From Syngnathus acus (taxonomy: Eukaryota; Chordata; Actinopteri; Syngnathiformes; Syngnathidae), in NCBI RefSeq assembly GCF_901709675.1, contig NC_051089.1:18472008-18536007 (forward strand): a stretch of DNA of 64,000 nucleotides. Reading direction: 5' to 3'. The notes under the pieces are model-generated. The model made no database searches. It was not told the DNA's origin and worked only from the letters and a program-made list of their open reading frames with translations. Positions 1 to 10,755 of the stretch are shown here, piece by piece. The first letter of the stretch is position 1, and each line of letters begins with the position of its first letter. Both the position numbers and the translations under genes were made by a program.

Positions 1-138
1 AGCCCGCAGGGAGTGGAGCCCGTCCCCCAAGGACGCCGGACGGAAGGCCAGAGAGCCGGGCCAGAGCTGCCGTCGAGTCCACAGCAGGCGGCCACAGGCT
101 CCGAGTCGGATCTTGATCTTGAAGATGTCAAGTTATAG
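1..138 (+). pseudogene. C-terminal end of an LTR-retrotransposon polyprotein (partial)
   Basis: An open frame enters from the window edge and stops with TAG at 136-138. The last residues are acidic (DLDLEDVKL) after a Pro/Gln/Ser-rich stretch, with no recognisable catalytic motif. The frame ends about 45 bases before a polypurine tract and an LTR, which is where the last gene of a Ty3/gypsy-like element should stop. The identity therefore rests on position, not on domains. The rest of the element lies upstream of the window, so intactness cannot be judged. A chance ORF is the main alternative. Confidence 0.45.
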
Positions 139-181
139 GTGCATAAGACTATGTTGTTCATGCATATAGCACGTTCATTGT

Positions 182-195
182 AAGAGGGGAAGAGA
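182..195 (+). other. Polypurine tract of LTR retrotransposon
   Basis: The all-purine run AAGAGGGGAAGAGA lies directly before the TG that opens the LTR. This is the plus-strand primer position in LTR retroelements. Confidence 0.55.
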
Positions 196-381
196 TGTTG
201 TGTATTTTGGGCTAACTCAAATTCCGTAGTAGAAAAACCCCGGAAGTGGGATGGGCATTCTGTGTTGTTCTGGTACGCCCTGTGAACGCACTGTGAGTAA
301 GGAATAAAGCAGTTATCATTCACGTCGTTGTCCGACCTATTCTTGCTATCTAAGAACCTGGAAAATAGTAAGGATATAACA
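196..381 (+). mobile_element. 3' LTR, Ty3/gypsy-like (186 bp)
   Basis: The segment starts TGTTGTG and ends ATAACA, giving a short TGTT/AACA inverted terminus. It follows a polypurine tract and contains an AATAAA signal near 303-308. The short length fits a Ty3/gypsy-like family, but no internal domain is available to confirm the superfamily. The flanking duplication cannot be tested because the 5' LTR is outside the window. Confidence 0.55.
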
Positions 382-494
382 TATATCACGGGTCATTACG
401 ACGAGTTTGGTGGAGTTTTTACTGCTTCTTCCAACTCCTACCGCGCTGACTGTAACCTGACACTCTCTGGCTGCGTTTTGCCTCTTTTTTTTTA

Positions 495-593
495 TTGTCG
501 GACTCGGTGGACTCGGTCAAAATCAGCACCGAGTCCGGCAAAAATGACCGAGTCCGTCCGAGTCCCCGAGTCCGAACCGAGTCCACAGCCCTG
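495..593 (-). mobile_element. hAT-like terminal fragment with GACTCGG repeats
   Basis: On the minus strand this begins CAGGGCTGTGGACTCGG, a typical hAT-type start, followed by several GACTCGG/CCGAGTC repeats in both orientations. No matching opposite terminus is visible nearby, so it looks like a solo or truncated end. Confidence 0.4.
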
Positions 594-1166
594 ATTATAA
601 TGCACTGATGAATGATGATCATAATTAAGTATAAGGTCTCCTTTGTAATATATACTCCTTGTAGCATGTAATGCTCCCCAAAAAGTGGAACTCCTTTGCA
701 TCGAGGTTTATGCAAAGAGCTCCCGTAATGACAGTATATCGTTGCTTTTTGGTGAAGTGAGTGTTCCGTCTGTACGATTGGTCTTTGAACGCACCTCGTG
801 TCAACGGCAGAACGCGAATGAACTTTAAGAAGAAAAATGAAATAAACCGTTTCTAAAAATGAATATTGACTGACGCAAACGTGTGTTCTTCATGTTTTTA
901 TTGAAAACAACTTAGTGCTGTCGCCGTACGGCATCGGTTTTTCGCTTTCCACCGCTTTCCACACAAGGCGTGCGCGCTCCCGCGGCAAGGGAAACAAATC
1001 TTCACGGGGGAACCTACTTTGGCACAACACCGTTCTCCCGTCACTTATAAACTTGTCAAGTAGCGCATTTGCGAAAGGTCAAGCGCGAAGTGGCGAGGTA
1101 TCACTGTATTACAAAATCACAAAGAAGGAAAGGTAGGAGGCGATAGTCTGTGAGAAAATTCAGGTT
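594..1166. other. Unassigned, with a pogo/Tigger-like terminus near 1040-1105
   Basis: I see no gene here. On the minus strand, 1105 downward reads CAGTGATACCTCGCCACTTC, which resembles the pogo/Tigger termini at 18938 and 23868 and is followed by a TA (1106-1107). No partner terminus was found upstream, so this may be a truncated element. The rest is unique-looking. Confidence 0.3.
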
Positions 1167-1174
1167 TTCTACAG

Positions 1175-1729
1175 CAGTGGTCCCCAACCACCGGGCCGCG
1201 GACCGGTACCGGTCCGTGGGTTACTTGGTACCGGGCCGCCAAGCCGCACAGAAAAAAAAAAAAATTAGCGACGATCAATTAATTCAGGTCAAGACACTCG
1301 TCCCGGTCACGTGACATGTTTCCCCAGTCGAGCCCGCAAAGCTAATATGTGGCGACAGGCTAACTAACCAGGCAATGAAGCATTCAAAACTGCTTCAACA
1401 CATGGAGACCAAGCATCCTGCAATAAAAGACAAACCTTAATCACTTCGGGTGTCATTGTCTCTGATTACGTCTAGATGGGACCGGCTCGTTTCTGAGAAA
1501 CAAACTCAGTGCTCCCACTAATTCAACGTAATGGTGAGTTTTATTTTTGTCATTTGTACTTGTTTTTATGTCAGTCGTATCATTTTATTTCATCGTATTT
1601 ATATATTTATTATAAATGTATTATTTCTTTATTTATATAAATGTATTATTTATTTATATAAATGCCGGTCCGCGAAAATATTTCTGACATGTAACCGGTC
1701 CGTGGCGCAAAAAAGGTTGGGGACCACTG
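1175..1729. mobile_element. hAT MITE, CAGTGGTCCCCAACC family, copy 1
   Basis: Perfect terminal inverted repeats (CAGTGGTCCCCAACC / GGTTGGGGACCACTG) bound 555 bp and are flanked by a perfect 8-bp duplication, TTCTACAG (1167-1174 and 1730-1737). Subterminal GGTCCG/CCGGTAC motifs repeat at both ends. There is no transposase; the AT-rich core contains TTTATTTATATAAATG repeats. A second copy lies at 7430-7908. Confidence 0.9.
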
Positions 1730-1852
1730 TTCTACAGAACATTGGAAAAATACGTCCCAGTCTGTAATTTCCATACAGCCCCTGAGTGCCTCCAAGGACT
1801 CATTATTACAGACTTAAATGGTTTTAGTTTCTATTTTGTACGTTTTTAATTT

Positions 1853-2146
1853 TTGTCTGTATTTGGGAAGCAGCAAAATAACATTGTGATCAGAGCGGCC
1901 CAGCGGTGGGCGGAGCTTAGAGACGAAAGCTCCAGGTATGTTCCTGAAGAACAAGTTGAGCTTCTGTCAAGCCGGGAGAGGGTGATTACGTACTGCTCCA
2001 GAGTCGGGAGTCGTGCAGTGACGTCTCACCTGTTGAATGCCCTGAGCAGAAACACAGGGTGGGTCACTGCTTTGGTGGACAGCTCTAATAGCAATCAGCA
2101 ATGCGGTCGGTCTACTGCATGTCTGAAGTCAGGACCAGGCACATAA
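1853..2146 (+). pseudogene. Possible CARD-like fragment (tentative host-gene relic)
   Basis: A 97-codon open frame has a middle part (about residues 35-75) with the spacing and hydrophobic pattern of a CARD of the MAVS/RIG-I type: a Ser-Arg-Glu turn, then LLNALSRNTGWVTALVDS resembling the family's leucine-rich helix followed by an R-x-GW turn. No flanking splice sites or further exons were found and the frame ends in low-complexity sequence. Chance resemblance or an unrecognised repeat are real alternatives. I claim no function. Confidence 0.2.
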
Positions 2147-2499
2147 AAAAGCCACCACTGTGATCTGGGTAAATCCCCGTGGAAGGCAATGGGGTCGAAA
2201 CAACACAGTCATGATTTCGTGGTGTTTACTCCACTCAGTTTCTCTAACTGTTACGCTAACAGCCCATCAAGAATTTACAGCCTTGCACAGCCCGCTCCCT
2301 ATTGACCATGTTTTTGCCGGTTCCCTGTCAAAGCGAATCAATTGAGAGCCATCTAGGTCAATATCATTTGTTTATTCAATAGTCGAGTGAGTTGGGTCCA
2401 TTTTCCAAGTTTGTCTGAGAACCGGAACCAACATTTCCCGACATTTTGCGTTGAAAACTGAATATGTTGAGGACCGAGGTGGTTGACTGTGTGTTTATA

Positions 2500-2500
<1 letters not shown>
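2147..2500. other. No recognised feature
   Basis: I see no gene, repeat or terminal-repeat structure in this stretch before the GT microsatellite. Confidence 0.4.
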
Positions 2501-2572
<72 letters not shown>

Positions 2573-2690
2573 GCGTGAGTGCGCGCTCGTACGTGTGTGT
2601 GCGTGAGTGAGTGCGCGCGCGTACGTGTGTGCGCGTGAGTGTGTGTGTGCGATGTATGTATGTATGTACGTATGTATGAATGAATGAATT
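2501..2690. repeat. GT microsatellite grading into GTAT and GAAT repeats
   Basis: A long (GT)n tract with TGCG and TGAG interruptions passes into GTAT and then GAAT repeats that abut the 3' end of LINE A. The His/Thr-rich minus-strand frame across it is a by-product of the repeat. Confidence 0.9.
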
Positions 2691-3331
2691 CATCTTTATC
2701 TATTTATTTCGAACATGATTTAAAGAATAAACAACAAACAATATACATCACTGTTTGAAAAGGAGTAGGAAGAAGCCTAACCTTATCATGTCCTACCCCT
2801 ATCCATCACTTAGTTCCAAGTGAGAACATGAATCTGCAAAAGAACAAGAGAAAAACAACAAAAACTGTTTATAATCCAGAAGTTTGACAGTAGTCACCTT
2901 AATTTTCCTCTTTTTGGTAATTAGCAAATATCATTCCTTTATACATTTTTTTAAATAGAACTATATTTCTGCTTTCCTTCATTTTGTCTTCTAGCGCATT
3001 CCACACAGTTACTCCATAGGATGATATGCACCTGCTCATGAGATTGGTGCGAGCATACCCCTTATCAAAGTTACTTTTTCCTCTCAAATTATATCCCTTG
3101 TCTTTTTCAATAAATCATTTCTTAATGTTCCCTGTGAGTCTTTGCTCGATACATTATCTGCCAGTCTAAATTTGAATAAATCCATTAGCTTTAAAGCGTT
3201 TGATTTTAAAAGCAAGTTATTTGTATGATCTCGAAATCCAACCTTGTGTACAATTCTCATAGTTTTTTTCTGTAGTATAATTAATGGTTTTAAAGTGCTT
3301 ATGTATGCATTTCCCCATATCTCCACACAGT

Positions 3332-3849
3332 TGTCAGGGTCCGGGGTGGCGTACCTTTTTTGTCCACAGGGAGCAACTGTGAGCAGAGCAGCATAGTGCA
3401 GAGGGCCCAGGTACGACTCATCAGGCTCGTTAGAGGAGAGCTCTTAAGGAGCATGCTGTCAACTGCTCGTCGCCTGAGTGTCCCTTCGTTGTGATCTTCT
3501 CCACGGTTGTGCCTCTAGCTCCTCGCTCATAGTTCTCGCCTTGCTCTCCGACGCCAAGTTCTTCAGATCCTCTGGTTCGCAGTAAGAGCTCCGCCACAGC
3601 CACGTTGAATTCTCTGACCAAATCTTGTGCATCCTGCTTGTAGATTACCTCCACCGATCACCGCCAAGATCCACCCCGTCCTGGCTGAACTCCTCACGCT
3701 CTGCCACTGCTGCCACGCTCCATGCTCCTGGCTCCGATCATCCCGCTCTACCTCCACCGCATCTCCTCCAATAAACACTCCTCACTCATTCTGGGCGTCT
3801 GAGTTGGTTTTTCTGCATGTGGGTCAAATCAATCGCTAAAACGATGACA
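3332..3849. mobile_element. Solo LTR (518 bp) inside LINE A
   Basis: The element runs from TGTCAGGG to CGATGACA, with inverted TGTCA/TGACA ends. It is flanked by a perfect 5-bp duplication, ACAGT (3327-3331 and 3850-3854). The uninterrupted site is visible in LINE D at about 20471-20495. An AATAAA lies near 3769. No internal retroelement genes are present, so this is a recombinant solo LTR of an ERV or Ty3-type element. Confidence 0.8.
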
Positions 3850-4079
3850 ACAGTAAGTCAAATATGGTAAGACAAGACAACAATACAGAGTATACAATAT
3901 TCTCTGCTCCAGAATATGTTTTGCACTGCACAGTACTGCAATACTCCTTGCTACTTTGGTTCTAACATATCTTATATGAGGTTTCCAACAGAATTTATTG
4001 TCTAATATTACTCCTTATTAATTTGATCTCATAAACTTGTTCAATATTGGCATTATCTATTGTTACTTGAACCTGTGTA

Positions 4080-4409
4080 CCGTAATTTTCGGACTATAAG
4101 TCGCACCGGAGTATAAGTCGCACCAGCCATAAAACGCCCAAAAATGTGAAAAAAAACATATATAAGTCGCTCCGGAGTATAAGTCGCATTTTGGGGGGCA
4201 ATTTATTCGACAAAATCCAACACCAAGAACAGACATGAACGAGCAACAACAGGCTAAACGATACGGTATGCTAACGTGACAAACACAAACGAGGAGATGA
4301 GAACGGGCCTGACGTAACATTCAGTTATTTAAAAAAAACTATTACATAAATAACACGTTTATAAAACCATCTATGAAAAAAAACGCGACTTATAGTCCGA
4401 AAATTACGC
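4080..4409. mobile_element. TA-inserting MITE, family 1 (CCGTAATTTTCGGACTATAA), 330 bp
   Basis: Long terminal inverted repeats read CCGTAATTTTCGGACTATAA, with one mismatch at the outermost base of the right end, and are flanked by TA (4078-4079 and 4410-4411). Subterminal AGTATAAGTCGC repeats follow. There is no coding capacity. TA duplication suggests mobilisation by a Tc1/mariner-type transposase, but the source family is unknown. A larger relative lies at 21677-24015. Confidence 0.8.
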
Positions 4410-4609
4410 TATTTATTTTACGGTTTCCAAATACTATCAGTTTGGTTTTGTCTACATTCAATGATAATTTATTAATGTCAAACCATATTTTTAGTTTGGA
4501 CAATTCAGTTGTAATAGTTTCTTTAAGTTATTTCCAGAACAGAAGATATTGGTGTCGTCCGCAAAAATAATACATTTAAAGATAGTTGACACCTTACAAA
4601 TATCATTTA

Positions 4610-5482
4610 CAGTGGAGCCTCGGTTTTCGAACGTCCCGGTTCTTGAACAAATCGGTACTCTAACAAAAAATTCGAGAATTTTTTGCTTCGGATGTTGGAC
4701 GAAATTTCGGTTGTCGACCCTCGCGAGATGAGCCGAGAGGACCCGCATGCCAACTGACTCCGTTCATTATTACATTCTCGTTACTCCGAGGATTGCATCA
4801 ACTCTAATCATGCCTCCAAAGGAAGCAAGTGGGAGCAGTAAAGCTGATCATGGCGAAAAGAGGAAAGTAGTGCGCAAAACGGTTGAATTTAAAAAAGAAT
4901 CGCAAAATATGAGTCCGGTGTGCATGTTTCAGAGTTGGCGCGGGAGTTTTGCATGGCAAAATCGACAATAAGCTCTTTCCTGAAAAACAAAGACTTTGAT
5001 ACAGTACGTATACTGTATGTTATCTTTCATTAGAATTTCTGCAGGTTTTTTTTGTTTTAGTTTTTTGAAATTAAGAAAACGTTTTTGCTGTGTTCTTTCA
5101 CATGATCTTTGAAATGTTGTCTTTCATTGATGAAAATAAAAAATATATTTTGATGTGCTTTTTTCCCCCTCACAATTTAAAAAGATATCTTTTACTATTA
5201 GAATGAAACACACAAGTGAGTTGCTACAGATATGCCAATATATTCCCCAGCCTAGCCTACTCTCTTAATTCCGTTTATTTATTTATACATTACCTACTCA
5301 TTTATTTATGCAGTTTATAGTGTAGAATAATGAAAACCTGCTTTAAAAAAGCATTTTTTGGCTTAGAACGGATTCATTTTTTTCCATTATTTGTAATAGG
5401 GAAACATGATTCGTAATGCGAACGATTCACTTCTCGAACAGCCTTCTGGAACGGATTGTGGTCGAAAACCGAGGCTCCATTG
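4610..5482 (+). mobile_element. Internally deleted pogo/Tigger-like element
   Basis: Terminal repeats CAGTGGAGCCTCGGTTTTCG and CGAAAACCGAGGCTCCATTG are flanked by TA (4608-4609 and 5483-5484). The 873-bp element keeps the start of a transposase gene (4810-5002) and then jumps to AT-rich non-coding sequence, so most of the transposase has been deleted. It interrupts LINE A between its VLGP block and its FADD block. Confidence 0.8.
4810..5002 (+). pseudogene. Tigger-like transposase N-terminus (HTH region)
   Basis: The ATG at 4810 opens MPPKEASGSSKADHG, followed by a basic KRKVVRKTVEFKKE stretch. After a small frameshift near 4900 a helix-turn-helix-like region ends in STISSFLKNKDFD in another frame. 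In the pogo/Tigger family this CENP-B-like N-terminal domain binds the terminal repeats. The DDE catalytic domain is absent. It cannot encode a transposase. Confidence 0.65.
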
Positions 5483-6410
5483 TATGTACAAAATAAATAT
5501 GGGGCCCAACACTGACCCCTGTGGGACTCCACAGCTAATGTCTAGGTATGGTGATATATGATTACCCATCTTAACAAACTGTTGTCTATTAGTAATGTAA
5601 CTTTTTAACCAGCTCAATGCTACGCCTCTCATCCCATATCGTTCTATTTTATACAATAATATGTTATGGTCAATGGTATCAAAAGCTTTTTTCAAATCAA
5701 TATAGTCCTACCGCATATTCCTTATTGTCAATAGTTAGTTATTTCTTCCGTCAAATCCATTAGCGCCATAGTTGTTGATCTATTTGTTCTAAATCCATAT
5801 TGGCTGTCAGTTAGCAAGTTGTGTATCTCAGTGAAGCTATCCAGTCTCACAATGAAAAGCTTCTCCAAGATTTTAGAGAATTGACATAATAGAGAAACAG
5901 GTCTATAATTTGTAAAGAGATGTTTATCTCCTGTTTTATACAGTGGGATAACCTTAGCCGTTTTCATTTTGCTTGGGAAGGTACCTGTTTTAAAGGACAA
6001 ATTACAGATGTAGTATGTCAGAGGATTTACCACTCCATCAACAACTTCCTTAATTAAGGCCATATCGACATCATTCCCATCTGTAGATGTTTTATTTTTA
6101 CATGATTTTATAATATCTAAAACTTCTTTCTCATCAACCGCTTTCAAGAACATCGAACTTGGATTAATTTCATTACCATCTCCTACTGCTCTCGCCTGCC
6201 CTATCGACGGGTCACTGATACCCTCAGCCAATTTCGGTCCTACATTCACAAAAAATGCATTCAAATCATTGACCGCATCTTCCATATTGTTTATGTTCTT
6301 GTCATTATCCATGAAGTGTTCAGGATACTTTGTCTTAGCAGCTCCTTTCCAGATAATACTGTTTAAAACCTTCCATATCCCTTTACTATTGTTTCTATTT
6401 TTCTCTATTA

Positions 6411-6788
6411 ATGACCCTTAATGAACTGTTCAATGCATGCCTGATGTTTTTCTAAATTACGGACACTGCATAGGGTGTCTAAGAATGTTGAATGCTTGAT
6501 TATATCTTGTGTTTTGCCTAATGCTTGATGTGACGTCGTATGTTTCCTAACACCTTGGATTATTGGAGAATGTTCTGGACAGAGGGAAATGTTTTCCCTA
6601 ACAATGAAAATATATTGTTGGATGCATGATGAACTGAGAATGTGACAAAAGTAAGTAAGTGCATGAAATCTGGAAAGAATAAACAAACAAATCCATGGTA
6701 TGTGGTGAGTAAAAACTTTGCATGGAAATAGTCAGGGAACATTAACAAATTCAGTTTTAACTGCCAAATTATATTTGTCATTTAATTT
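6411..6788. repeat. Unclassified dispersed repeat R1, copy 1
   Basis: It starts TTAATGACCCTTAATGAACTG and aligns along most of its length with 13111-13420, sharing GATTATATCTTGTGTTTTG, CAGAGGGAAAT and AGTCAGGGAACATTAA. It separates LINE A from the L2 fragment. No coding region or terminal repeats are seen. Confidence 0.55.
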
Positions 6789-7429
6789 GTTTGATTTATT
6801 ATTCAAGTATTGACCCTGTACCGACAGCATTCTTTAAGCGGGTATTCAACAGTGTTTCAAGTCATGTCCTAAACATTATAAACACATCCCTTCAAACAGG
6901 CATCTTCCCAGATGCCTTTAAAACAGCTGTGGTAAAACCTTTATTAAAGAAGCCCAACCTAGATGGAAATGTACTGACCAGCTATAGGCCGATATCCAAC
7001 CTTCCTTTCATTAGTAAGATACTTGAAAAGATAGTTTCAGTGCAAATAAACTCGTTTCTGAAAGAAAACAATATCCTGGAGGAATTTCAGTCAGGCTTTA
7101 GAACAGTGGTTCCCAAAGTGGGCGGTACCGCCCCCCTGGGGGCGGTGGAAAGATCTGGGGGGGCGGTGAGGAAGAAAGGGGCGGTAGGGGGGCGGTAGGG
7201 GGGCGGCAGTCGATTTGTACACAACACGCCGCTCTGGCCCAGTCAGATACGACAGCATAGACTACAAAAGCAAAAGCTCAGGTTTGTAATTTCAAGCTTG
7301 TAATGTTCAGAATTTTATCTTATAATAAAAACCGCATTCTGGCGGTCAACATCATCTTGAGTTCAAGTCAACATGAAATTGGGGACTCGCCAGAACGCGC
7401 CGTGTTGTGTTGTGTTGAGCTGGTTAGGG

Positions 7430-7908
7430 CAGTGGTCCCCAACCGCGGCCCGGTACCGGTCAGTGGGTCACTTGGTACCGGGCCGCCAAGCCGCACAGAA
7501 TTTTTTTTTTTATCGACGATCAATTAATTCAGGTCAAGACACTCGTCCCGGTCACGTGACATGTTTCCCCAGTCGAGCCCGCAAAGCTAATATGTGGCGA
7601 CAGGCTAACTAACCAGGCAGTGAAGCATTCAAAACTGCTTCAACACATGGAGACCAAGCATCCTGCAATAAAAGACAAACCTTAAATCACTTCGGGTGTC
7701 ATTGTCTCCGATTACGTCTAGATGGGACCGGCTCGTTTCTGAGAAACAAACTCAGTGCTCCCACTAATTCAACGTAATGGTAATGATATTATAAATGTAT
7801 TATTTATTTATTTATATAAATGTATTATTTATTTATATAAATGCCGGTCCGCGGAAATATTTCTGACATGTAACCGGTCCGTGGCGCAAAAAAGGTTGGG
7901 GACCACTG
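7430..7908. mobile_element. hAT MITE, CAGTGGTCCCCAACC family, copy 2
   Basis: It has the same termini and internal sequence as 1175-1729, but is 76 bp shorter in the AT-rich core. The 8-bp flanks (GGTTAGGG / CCTTAGAT) no longer match well, suggesting an older insertion or a rearranged edge. It lies in the 5' non-coding part of the Charlie-like hAT. Confidence 0.85.
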
Positions 7909-8088
7909 CCTTAGATCACGTCCGCCACCATTTTCTGTGAGTAAATAGAAGAAAATGAATACATGAGAGGGTAAACTTGCTTTTCATACCTTCAATGTTG
8001 TCATTTTTGTCTTTAAGTAGGCCTATTTATGAAATGCGATAAAATGCTGTATTTTACATGGTTTTATTTTTTTGTTCCAGAATAAAGT

Positions 8089-10755
8089 ATGGCCTTGGTA
8101 CAGCAAACAAAAAAGAAGTGTCGGCAATATAGTGTGGAATATCTGAAATATGGATTTGTCGCAGCACCACACAACCAACAGCAACCAATGTGTCTACTGT
8201 GTGATTAGAGATGCACCGATCCGACTTTTTCAGTTTCGATACCGATACCGATGCCGTGAGTTTGCGTATCGGTCGATACCCGATACCGATCCGATATTAT
8301 GGTTGACTTAACAAGCTACATACCTCTACATGTGGAACAGAAAAGACTAAAGGCAATGGCATCAGGCATGACTACACAGTTCATTCCTAAGACAAAATGT
8401 AACAAGATAAAGCAGATTAATGCAATGAACTATTTATTTGCAACAAAAATTGTGCAACAGCAGCAATAAAGTGTATTAGCATTTAAATTCAAGTAAATTA
8501 GGATACAAACTTCTTAAAAAAAAAAAAATACAAATGTTGCAGCTGAAACTGCACTGGGCAAATATAGAAAGGGTGATCAAGCACACAGTAACCAAATATT
8601 AAAATAAATAGTAAACATGTAAACATTAGGTGCCGTTCCACATCACTCATGACCTGTTGAAATGCTCATTTAAGCAGCAATGAGAAGTGCTCCCTGAAAA
8701 CAAGCTCCGCTTAGTACTAGTACTATAACTGGCAGTACTACCACCACCACTGGCAACATTAGCTTTGCAGACATTACAAACTGCCGTCGAGCTAGTTGGC
8801 GTGTTCAGTTTAAAGTACCTCCACACAGCTGACTCTTTCGTTCGCTCCATGTTTGCGTTTGTTTAGAAAACTCTCGTGGCATGCGGCATACGTGCTGCTG
8901 ACGTATGACGTAGCCCGCGTCCCGCGGCACACGTGCTGCTGACGTATGACGTAGCCCGCGTCCCAATAGATTAAGGAAAGGATCGGCTCACAGATCGGCT
9001 GCATTTTCCGATACCCGATCCATCAATTTTGTTGATATCGGGGCCGATATCCGATCCAGATATCGGATCGGTGCATCTCTATGTGTGATAGAGTGTTTTC
9101 AAATGAAGCTATGAAACCTTCGAGGCTTTTGGAACATTTGAAGAAAATGCACTCTGATAAAGCAGACAAAAACTTGGCATATTTTCAGTCACTCCGAGAC
9201 AATGTTCAGAAACGGAAAACCATCGGAAATATGTTTGACAGCATTTCACAACAATCTACTGACGGTTTGTGAGCGTCATACAACATCTCTTTGCTGATTG
9301 CTAGATCTGGTAAGCCTCATACAATTGGAGAAGAGCTTATTCTACCAGCAGTAAGAGAGGTTCTACACACAGTTCTACACAAGTCACCTGACCAAATTAT
9401 AAAAGCTATTCCTCTCAGTGATAACTCTGTTCAGAGAAGAATAGATGAAATGGCTGAAAATATTGAAGAAACATTGTGTAACATGCTTAGGACAACAGAA
9501 TTTAGTTTACAGTTAGATGAGTCCACTCTGCCAGGCAATGAATCTTTGCTTCTTGCTTATGTTCGTTTCGTCAAAGATGAAAGCTTGGTTCAAGAGCTGT
9601 TATTTGCAAGACAGCTTGAAACAGACACAAAAGGGGAGTCCGTATTTCGTGTCGTTGATGATTTTTTCCAAAGAGAAAGACATCCCACTTTCTAACATTC
9701 TTGCTTGTGCAACAGATGGGGCACCATCAATGGTAGGTCGTCATCGTGGCTTCATTAGTTTCTTGAAAAAAGCTGTACCTGGAGTACTTACAGTGCACTG
9801 TGTAATCCACAGGCAGCATCTGGTCGCAAAAAACCTGAGTGGTAGACTACACAAATCAATGAGTACTGTTATCACAGCAATAAATAAAATCAAGGCACAT
9901 GCCCTCAATTCCCGACTGTTTCGACAGCTGTGCACTGATAATGATGAAGAGTTTGAACGTTTAGTGTTGCACACAGAAGTTAGATGGCTGTCAAAGGGAA
10001 ACTGCCTGAGACGTTTCTATTCACTGTTTGATACAGTTGTTGAATTCTTCCAAGACTCCAATTCTGTTCTGTGTGATGAACTAAGAAACATGAAGCATGA
10101 CATTGCTTATTTTGCAGATATATTCGCAAAGTTCAATGAAGTTAATTTGCAGCTGCAGGGAAATGAGGCTAACCTAATTAAAGTCAAATCAGCTATCTCC
10201 ACCTTCCTGGCCAAGTTACAGTTATTCAAACGAAACATCGCTCGCCATGCACTCTACCAGTTCCCAAGCCTCTCTGAATTGGATGAGGAAAAAGGCATAC
10301 CAGACGATGAGCTTCAAGTGTATTGTACACACCTGGATGAACTGCACAGAGACATGTCTGAGAGATTTGAGGACATTTTATTGCTTGAAATACCAGACTG
10401 GGTGATCAATCCATTCCTAAATGTCGACGGTGAAGAAACTGGAGTGGCAGAGGAAGAACTGATTTCAATTCAAAATGACATTGAGCTAAGGCCAAAGTTC
10501 AAAAAGTCATATCAAGATTTATGGTTACAAAAAAAAATCTCTGACTGCTATCAAGTGCTGTGGAACAAGGTCAAGATGTACTTCATTGCCTTCCCAACAT
10601 CATATTTAGTAGAACGGGGCTTCAGTGCAGAAATTCTTTCCAAGCAAAGAAACCGACTGAAAATTACTGACCGCGGGGATCTACGACTTCTTAGTGAGTT
10701 CCAGCCTGATGTTGAGAAGCTTATGTCCCTGCACCAAGCACATCCATCCCATTAA
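8089..10755 (+). pseudogene. Charlie-like hAT transposase, three lesions
   Basis: The ATG at 8089 starts a BED-type zinc finger. The first Cys pair (PMCLLCD) ends at 8205 and the His pair (LLEHLKKMH) resumes at 9090, with an 876-bp MITE between them. An in-frame TGA lies at 9270-9272. After it come the catalytic-core regions, including QLDESTLPGN and CATDGAPSMVG, with a +1 frameshift in a T-run near 9662-9668. The HCVIHRQHLVAKNL and EVRWLSKGNCL blocks follow. The C-terminus has the hAT dimerisation motif FPTSYLVERGFSAEI and stops at 10753-10755. Domesticated relatives of this group include ZBED5- and SCAND3-type genes (family knowledge). It is not functional as it stands. Confidence 0.9.
8206..9081. 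mobile_element. hAT MITE (TAGAGATGCACCGATC), 876 bp
   Basis: Terminal repeats TAGAGATGCACCGATCCGA / TCGGATCGGTGCATCTCTA are flanked by a perfect 8-bp duplication TGTGTGAT (8198-8205 and 9082-9089). Subterminal GATACCGAT/ATCGGTATC motifs repeat. A 52-bp direct repeat (CACGTGCTGCTGACGTATG) lies near 8900-8965. It splits the BED finger of the host transposase. Confidence 0.92.

Larger units (their letters stand above)
2899..6312 (-). pseudogene. LINE A reverse transcriptase (ORF2) remains
   Basis: This is the fragmented reverse-transcriptase region of LINE A. The 5312-side block (5728-6312) has the finger region with YRPVSLL and YGFRTNRST. The next block (5387-5695) has AFDTIDHNILL, containing the first catalytic Asp, and CGVPQGSVLGP. 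The catalytic FADDTNIF lies near 4530-4600, on the far side of the Tigger insertion. The C-terminal part reaches 2899. Stops and frameshifts separate the blocks, so it is not functional. It would have acted in target-primed reverse transcription of its own mRNA. The family name is by motif recognition only. Confidence 0.8.
2691..6410 (-). mobile_element. LINE A, CR1/Rex-group, 5'-truncated and interrupted
   Basis: This is the 3' part of a jockey-superfamily (CR1/Rex-like) non-LTR retrotransposon read on the minus strand. Its 3' end near 2691 carries a GAAT-type tail. The 3' region shares the AAAAGGAGTAGGA block with LINE D (19.7 kb). Three later insertions break it: a solo LTR at 3332-3849, a TA-MITE at 4080-4409 and a Tigger derivative at 4610-5482. 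Removing each gives continuous homology to LINE D. At 6410 it is cut by an unclassified repeat. Confidence 0.85.

Noticed and set aside
1531-1767. 78-codon frame MVSFIFVICTCFY
   Set aside because: It lies across the AT-rich core and terminus of a hAT MITE.
2376-2693. His/Thr-rich minus-strand frame
   Set aside because: It is produced by the GT microsatellite.
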